Shown: piece after piece, positions 60,103-64,000 of the stretch
How the letters are laid out: every line of letters begins with the position of its first letter
Numbering within the stretch: the stretch's first letter is position 1
Assembly: GCF_000967655.1 (NCBI RefSeq)
Contig: NZ_JXYA01000021.1
Coordinates: 62,001-126,000, forward strand
Reading direction: 5' to 3'
Source of the DNA: Pseudoalteromonas rubra
GTDB taxonomy: Bacteria; Pseudomonadota; Gammaproteobacteria; Enterobacterales; Alteromonadaceae
DNA length: 64,000 nt
Program-made: the position numbers and the translations under genes
Notes under the pieces: model-generated
What the model saw: the letters and a program-made list of their open reading frames with translations, nothing else
The model's database searches: none
Told to the model about the DNA's origin: nothing

Positions 60103-61623
60103 GTGGCTGAACTGGTATGGACCATTGCCGGGTCGGATTCGGGCGGCGGCGCCGGAGTGCAGGCGGATGTCAAAGCAATGCACAGTTTTGGTGTGCAAAC
60201 CTGCACAGCCATAACCGCGCTGACGGCGCAAAATAGTTTGGCGGTTGAAGAGATTAATGCGGTGTCGAGTGAAGTGCTGGAATCTCAGCTGCTGGCACTC
60301 GAAGCCGATTTAAAAGCAGCCGTGATCAAGATTGGCATGCTGGCCAACAGCACACAGATCCAGCTAGTGGCAGAACATCTGGCGCAGTATAAGAGTCGCT
60401 GGGACAATCCCCCTGTGATTGTGTTCGACCCGGTTGCCATTGCATCCAGTGGCGATGTGCTGACGGAAGAAGATACCCTGGATGCGCTGAAAAAATACCT
60501 TTTACCTCTGGTCGATGTGATCACGCCCAATACGCAGGAGACGCAAGTATTGACTGGTGTGTATCTGATTGGTCCGGATGCCGTCAGAGAGGCTGCCCGT
60601 AAGCTACGTGAATTTGGCGTCAAATCGGTGATCATCAAAGGGGGGCACTGGGATTATCCCAGTGGTTATTGCATCGATTATTGCTGGAGTGAGGGCGAAG
60701 AGTATTGGCTGGGTAATGAGGCGATACAAACCCCACACAGCCACGGCACCGGCTGTAGCTTTGCCTCTTCTGTTGCGGCTTGCCTGGCCAAAGGCTACCC
60801 GATCAAAGATGCCTTCATTCTGGCTAAGGCCTATATCAATCAGGGGCTGAAATTAGCGCAGCGCTTTGGTGAGGGCAGGGGCCCCTTGGCACACTGCGGA
60901 TTTCCAGAGAATATATCGGACTTTCCTCAGGTCATAGAGCCTGGCAGCTGGCTGGGTGACGAGCTGGAATTTGCGGTGAGTGAAGAGTTTAACTTTGCCG
61001 CCGGGTTTGCGCCCATCGGAGAAGAACTGGGGCTTTATGCCGTCGTTGACTCGGTAGACTGGGTTGAAAAGTGTCTGGCTGAGGGCGTGAAAACGGTGCA
61101 ACTCAGGATTAAACAGGCTGATCACGCGACTCTGGAAGAGGACATACAGTGTGCTATCACTCTGGGTGAGAAATATCAGGGCCGGGTCTTTATTAACGAC
61201 CACTGGGAGCTGTCCATTCGCCATGGCGCTTATGGGGTGCACCTTGGTCAGGAAGATCTGGATTCGGCGAATCTGGTTGCCATTCAGCAGGCGGGGTTAC
61301 GTTTGGGCGTTTCAACGCATGGGTTTTATGAAATGTTGCGAGCCCATAACTACCGGCCCAGCTACCTGGCGTTTGGCGCGATTTACCCGACGACCACTAA
61401 GGACATGAGCGGGCAGATCCAGGGGCTCGAAAAGCTCAGACACTTTGTGCCTCTGATGCGTGAAACCTATCCCACTGTGGCCATTGGGGGCATTGACCTG
61501 ACTCGCGCTCCTCAGGTTGCCGCCACCGGAGTGGGCAGTGTGGCCGTGGTGCGCGCCATCACCGAGGCGGCGGATTATAAACAGGCTATCATTGACCTGA
61601 AACGGGCCACAGGCGAGTCATGA
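60103..61623 (+). CDS. thiDE: Bifunctional HMP(-P) kinase / thiamin-phosphate synthase (ThiD-ThiE fusion)
   Basis: A 506-residue fusion. Residues about 1-260 are ThiD (TIAGSDSGGGAGVQADVK, THS-type HSHGTGCSFASSVAA ATP site); about 310-500 are ThiE (LYAVVDSV, VQLRIKQ, VFINDHW, GVHLGQEDL, AFGAIYPTTTK). The linker holds a conserved-looking stretch (SWLGDELEFAVSEEFNFAAGF). Start is GTG at 60103, with TAGGAG before it. The 84-bp gap after thiG has a small CTTTG/CAAAG dyad. Stop overlaps thiF by 4 bp. Confidence 0.94.
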   Translation: MAELVWTIAGSDSGGGAGVQADVKAMHSFGVQTCTAITALTAQNSLAVEEINAVSSEVLESQLLALEADLKAAVIKIGMLANSTQIQLVAEHLAQYKSRWDNPPVIVFDPVAIASSGDVLTEEDTLDALKKYLLPLVDVITPNTQETQVLTGVYLIGPDAVREAARKLREFGVKSVIIKGGHWDYPSGYCIDYCWSEGEEYWLGNEAIQTPHSHGTGCSFASSVAACLAKGYPIKDAFILAKAYINQGLKLAQRFGEGRGPLAHCGFPENISDFPQVIEPGSWLGDELEFAVSEEFNFAAGFAPIGEELGLYAVVDSVDWVEKCLAEGVKTVQLRIKQADHATLEEDIQCAITLGEKYQGRVFINDHWELSIRHGAYGVHLGQEDLDSANLVAIQQAGLRLGVSTHGFYEMLRAHNYRPSYLAFGAIYPTTTKDMSGQIQGLEKLRHFVPLMRETYPTVAIGGIDLTRAPQVAATGVGSVAVVRAITEAADYKQAIIDLKRATGES

Positions 61624-62372
61624 GTACAGAGCTCAGTGACAAAGAGCGGCTGAGGTACAGCCGCCATTTACTGCTCAACGAAGTGTCGGAAGCCGGTCAG
61701 CTGCGCCTAAAACAAGCGCGGGTGGCCGTGGTTGGTTGTGGTGGTCTGGGCAGCCCTGCGTTGTTTTATCTGGCGGCAAGTGGAGTCGGGCAGCTGACTT
61801 TTTGTGATGATGATGCGGTTGAGCTGTCTAATTTACAAAGGCAAATTTTGTATAAGGTCAGTCACATTGGCCAGCCAAAAGCGAAAGCCGCGGGTAAGGT
61901 TTTAGCGAGCCTGAATAACCAAATCTCACTGATCCCACAGCCTGTGAAGCTCAATAACAGTAATATAGACAGCATATTGCAAGACAGTGACTGGATCCTG
62001 GATTGCAGCGATAACTTTGCCACGCGCTATTTACTCAATCAGTACTGCGTACAACAGCGTAAGGTGCTGATATCCGGTGCCGCGCTGGGCACTCAGGGGC
62101 AGTTTATGGCCTTTGATTTCAGGGCGTCCTCGCCCTGTTATCACTGCATTTTTCCAAAGTCTTCGGCGCAACCGGTATTGAATTGTCAGAACGCAGGTGT
62201 GGTGAGCCCGTTATTGGGCATTATCGGCTCTATGCAGGCGATGAAAGCGGTCAGTTTAATTATCTCTGATGTGCCTGATAAACACAGCGAAATGATAGTG
62301 GTCGATGCTTTGAGCTTGCAGCAAAGGCAGTTTACGCTGGAAAGAGATACGGCATGTAGCGTGTGTGGCTAA
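61620..62372 (+). CDS. thiF: ThiS adenylyltransferase ThiF
   Basis: A 250-residue E1-like enzyme. ATP-binding VGCGGLGSP (about 39-47), DDDAVELSNLQRQ, zinc CYHC and CSVC, and the family cysteine in NCQNAGVVSPLLG. Last gene of the operon; it activates ThiS for sulfur transfer. Confidence 0.94.
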   Translation: MSTELSDKERLRYSRHLLLNEVSEAGQLRLKQARVAVVGCGGLGSPALFYLAASGVGQLTFCDDDAVELSNLQRQILYKVSHIGQPKAKAAGKVLASLNNQISLIPQPVKLNNSNIDSILQDSDWILDCSDNFATRYLLNQYCVQQRKVLISGAALGTQGQFMAFDFRASSPCYHCIFPKSSAQPVLNCQNAGVVSPLLGIIGSMQAMKAVSLIISDVPDKHSEMIVVDALSLQQRQFTLERDTACSVCG

Positions 62373-62386
62373 TGCCACAGACGATT

Positions 62387-62414
62387 AAAAAAGCCCGCAA
62401 ATGCGGGCTTTTTT
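62387..62414. terminator. Bidirectional terminator after thiF
   Basis: AAAAAAGCCCGCA / TGCGGGCTTTTTT with a 2-nt loop, between convergent thiF and psd. Confidence 0.93.
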
Positions 62415-62430
62415 GAGCGAATTAGCCGGC

Positions 62431-63297
62431 TTAGTCGCGGATGGTCGCAAATGGGGTGCCCATGCGGGTAACGGTTTCTGGCAATTGGTTGGCCAGGAAG
62501 TCGGCTTTATCTTCTCCCCAGGCCAAAATAACCGTCGAGCCCAGCTTAAAGCGGCCCATTTCGTCGCCTTTTTTCAATTTAACGGCGTTGTCGCCCTCTG
62601 CGGGATAATCCCAGCTAAAGACGTCTTTACCGGCTGGTGGCGTGACCGTACCCGCCCAGATGGTTTCGATGCTGGCTACTATGGTGGCGCCCACCAGTAC
62701 CATAGCCAGTGGACCTATCTCAGTGTCAAAGATAGCGACAACCCGCTCGTTACGTGCAAACAGATTAGGGACGTTTTGCGCAGTCAGCGGGTTTACCGAG
62801 AACAGATCGCCAGGTACGTAAATCATCTTTTTCAGCGTACCATCAAGAGGCATATGAATACGGTGATAGTCTTTGGGTGCCAGATAAATGGTGGCAAATT
62901 TACCGCCAAGGTACGGTTCTACGTCCGATTCTTTGCCCCCCAGTAGGGTTTGCAGGCTGTAATCATGGCCTTTGGCCTGAATGATCTGACCATCGACCAC
63001 ATCGCCCAGCTGGCTGATGGCACCATCGACCGGGTGAGCCACAATGCTGGCTTCTTCGGCAAGTGGGCGGATCCCCGGCTTCAGCGGGCGGGTAAAGAAT
63101 TCGTTAAAGGTTTTATAGTGAGCTGGATCTTCATGCAGGGCTTCACTCATGTCTATCTTGTATTGTTTGATAAACAATTTAATTAAGGTGGTCGTCAGTG
63201 CACCCGCTTCGGCTGCGGCCAGTTTTCCCACCAAACGTGATACGGCATGTTTGGGTAAAGCATATTGCAGGGCAATCTTTAGTTTATCCAAGTTCAC
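62431..63297 (-). CDS. psd: Phosphatidylserine decarboxylase proenzyme
   Basis: A 288-residue membrane-associated proenzyme making phosphatidylethanolamine. Self-cleavage at the LGST motif (Gly253-Ser254) yields the pyruvoyl group; HPVDGAIS and the His in YHRIHMP are conserved. Start is GTG at 63295-63297 with AGGAAT upstream; a longer frame runs into rsgA and is not conserved. It follows rsgA by 34 bp, as in E. coli. Confidence 0.95.
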   Translation of the reverse strand: MNLDKLKIALQYALPKHAVSRLVGKLAAAEAGALTTTLIKLFIKQYKIDMSEALHEDPAHYKTFNEFFTRPLKPGIRPLAEEASIVAHPVDGAISQLGDVVDGQIIQAKGHDYSLQTLLGGKESDVEPYLGGKFATIYLAPKDYHRIHMPLDGTLKKMIYVPGDLFSVNPLTAQNVPNLFARNERVVAIFDTEIGPLAMVLVGATIVASIETIWAGTVTPPAGKDVFSWDYPAEGDNAVKLKKGDEMGRFKLGSTVILAWGEDKADFLANQLPETVTRMGTPFATIRD

Positions 63298-63331
63298 TTT
63301 TATTATTCCTGAAAAAATTTTGAAGATAGTA

Positions 63332-64000
63332 TCAAACTCTTGGCGCGCGCGCACCTGCGCGACCATCCGCCATTGACTCCAGAATACGATGATAGCTGTC
63401 AAAGCGCAGTTCGCTGATCTTGCCCTCATCAACCGCTTCCAGGATCAGACAACCCGGATCGTTGAGGTGTTTACAATCGCGAAAACGACAGCCGCCGATA
63501 AACTCACGAAACTCTTTAAAACACCAGGTTACCCGCTCAACTTCCAGGTGCCACAGACCGAACTCACGGATCCCCGGACTGTCAATCAGGTTACCGCCAC
63601 TGGGCAGGTGATGCAGTTTAGAAACTGTGGTGGTGTGCTGACCCAGGCCACTGTTCTCAGAGACTTCCTGAGTCAGAATGGCGGCATCGGGCAGAACGGT
63701 GTTCACTAAAGTAGATTTGCCCACACCGGATTGGCCAACAAAGATGTTGTTCTTGTCTGTCAGCAGGGCTTTGAGCTCATCAATCCCTTGGCCTGTTTTG
63801 TTACTCACCAGCAGGACGCGGTAACCTAGCTCACGATAGATATCCAGCACTTCATCGACATAGTCGAGGCCTTCGTCATCTAACAGATCGATCTTGTTGA
63901 GTAACAGAATAGGCTCAATGCCCATGTCTTCACAGGCGACCAGATAGCGGTCAATGATCTGAGGAGTGAATTCAGGCACTACAGCGGATACCATTAAAAT
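63332..64000 (-). CDS. rsgA: Ribosome small-subunit-dependent GTPase A, 5' truncated
   Basis: C-terminal about 220 residues of RsgA, a circularly permuted GTPase maturing the 30S subunit. G4 LNKID comes before G1 GQSGVGKST and G3 DSPG, and the zinc finger [14 protein letters not shown] follows. The N-terminal OB fold lies beyond the window end. Confidence 0.95.
   Translation of the reverse strand: MLMVSAVVPEFTPQIIDRYLVACEDMGIEPILLLNKIDLLDDEGLDYVDEVLDIYRELGYRVLLVSNKTGQGIDELKALLTDKNNIFVGQSGVGKSTLVNTVLPDAAILTQEVSENSGLGQHTTTVSKLHHLPSGGNLIDSPGIREFGLWHLEVERVTWCFKEFREFIGGCRFRDCKHLNDPGCLILEAVDEGKISELRFDSYHRILESMADGRAGARAPRV

Noticed and set aside
62401..62946. 181-codon plus-strand frame opposite psd
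   Set aside because: Antisense to a well-conserved gene; shadow frame.

Overview
The window is an almost fully coding stretch of a marine gammaproteobacterial chromosome. It most resembles Alteromonadales, close to Pseudoalteromonas. The evidence is protein similarity I recognise by eye: a priA-ftsN-hslVU-rraA block, a mrcA / pilMNOPQ-aroK-aroB-damX-dam / rpe-gph-trpS block, a pabA...astC-astA-astD run, DUF3802 and DUF2970 proteins, and a thiC-thiO-thiS-thiG-thiDE-thiF operon. I see no prophage, IS element, CRISPR array, rRNA or tRNA. Most of the window is core genome; accessory features sit mainly at 32.8-41.3 kb.

Layout. 0-4.1 kb: 3' part of a degenerate EAL gene, an orphan HutG-like ureohydrolase, rraA, and a coupled PAP2 phosphatase/glycosyltransferase pair. 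4.2-6.1 kb: a chemoreceptor. 6.1-11.2 kb (minus strand): priA, ftsN, hslV, hslU, DUF971, with a heat-shock-type promoter in front of hslV. 11.5-13.6 kb: rpmE, an AT-rich gap, a candidate structured leader and a short-form malic enzyme. 13.6-17.8 kb: metJ facing metB-metL across a MetJ operator. 17.9-32.8 kb: mrcA divergent from pilMNOPQ, then aroKB, damX, dam, an interruption by two minus-strand small genes and a palindromic element, then rpe-gph-trpS.

32.8-41.3 kb is more variable: a lone S24/HTH repressor, a secreted M43-type metalloprotease lipoprotein, an AraC regulator divergent from an MFS transporter, a secreted GH97 glycosidase, and an overlapping cupredoxin/outer-membrane-barrel pair. 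41.3-44.7 kb is a membrane-lipid and redox locus: sthA and an acyl desaturase on one strand, fabR on the other, with a FabR-type operator on the desaturase promoter. 44.7-50.6 kb: pabA, an HDOD protein and the arginine succinyltransferase genes astC-astA-astD. 50.8-55.7 kb: DUF3802, OsmC, speD, a TonB-dependent receptor, a thioesterase and a META lipoprotein. 55.7-62.4 kb: a TPP riboswitch and the thiamin operon. The window closes with psd and a truncated rsgA.

I did not find a clear new multi-gene system. The best leads are non-coding or small-scale: a leader with mutually exclusive pairings before the malic enzyme, a hairpin that covers the sthA ribosome binding site, in-frame tandem repeats inside damX, a cruciform element between dam and rpe, a terminator that abuts the DUF971 start codon, and the cupredoxin/beta-barrel pair.
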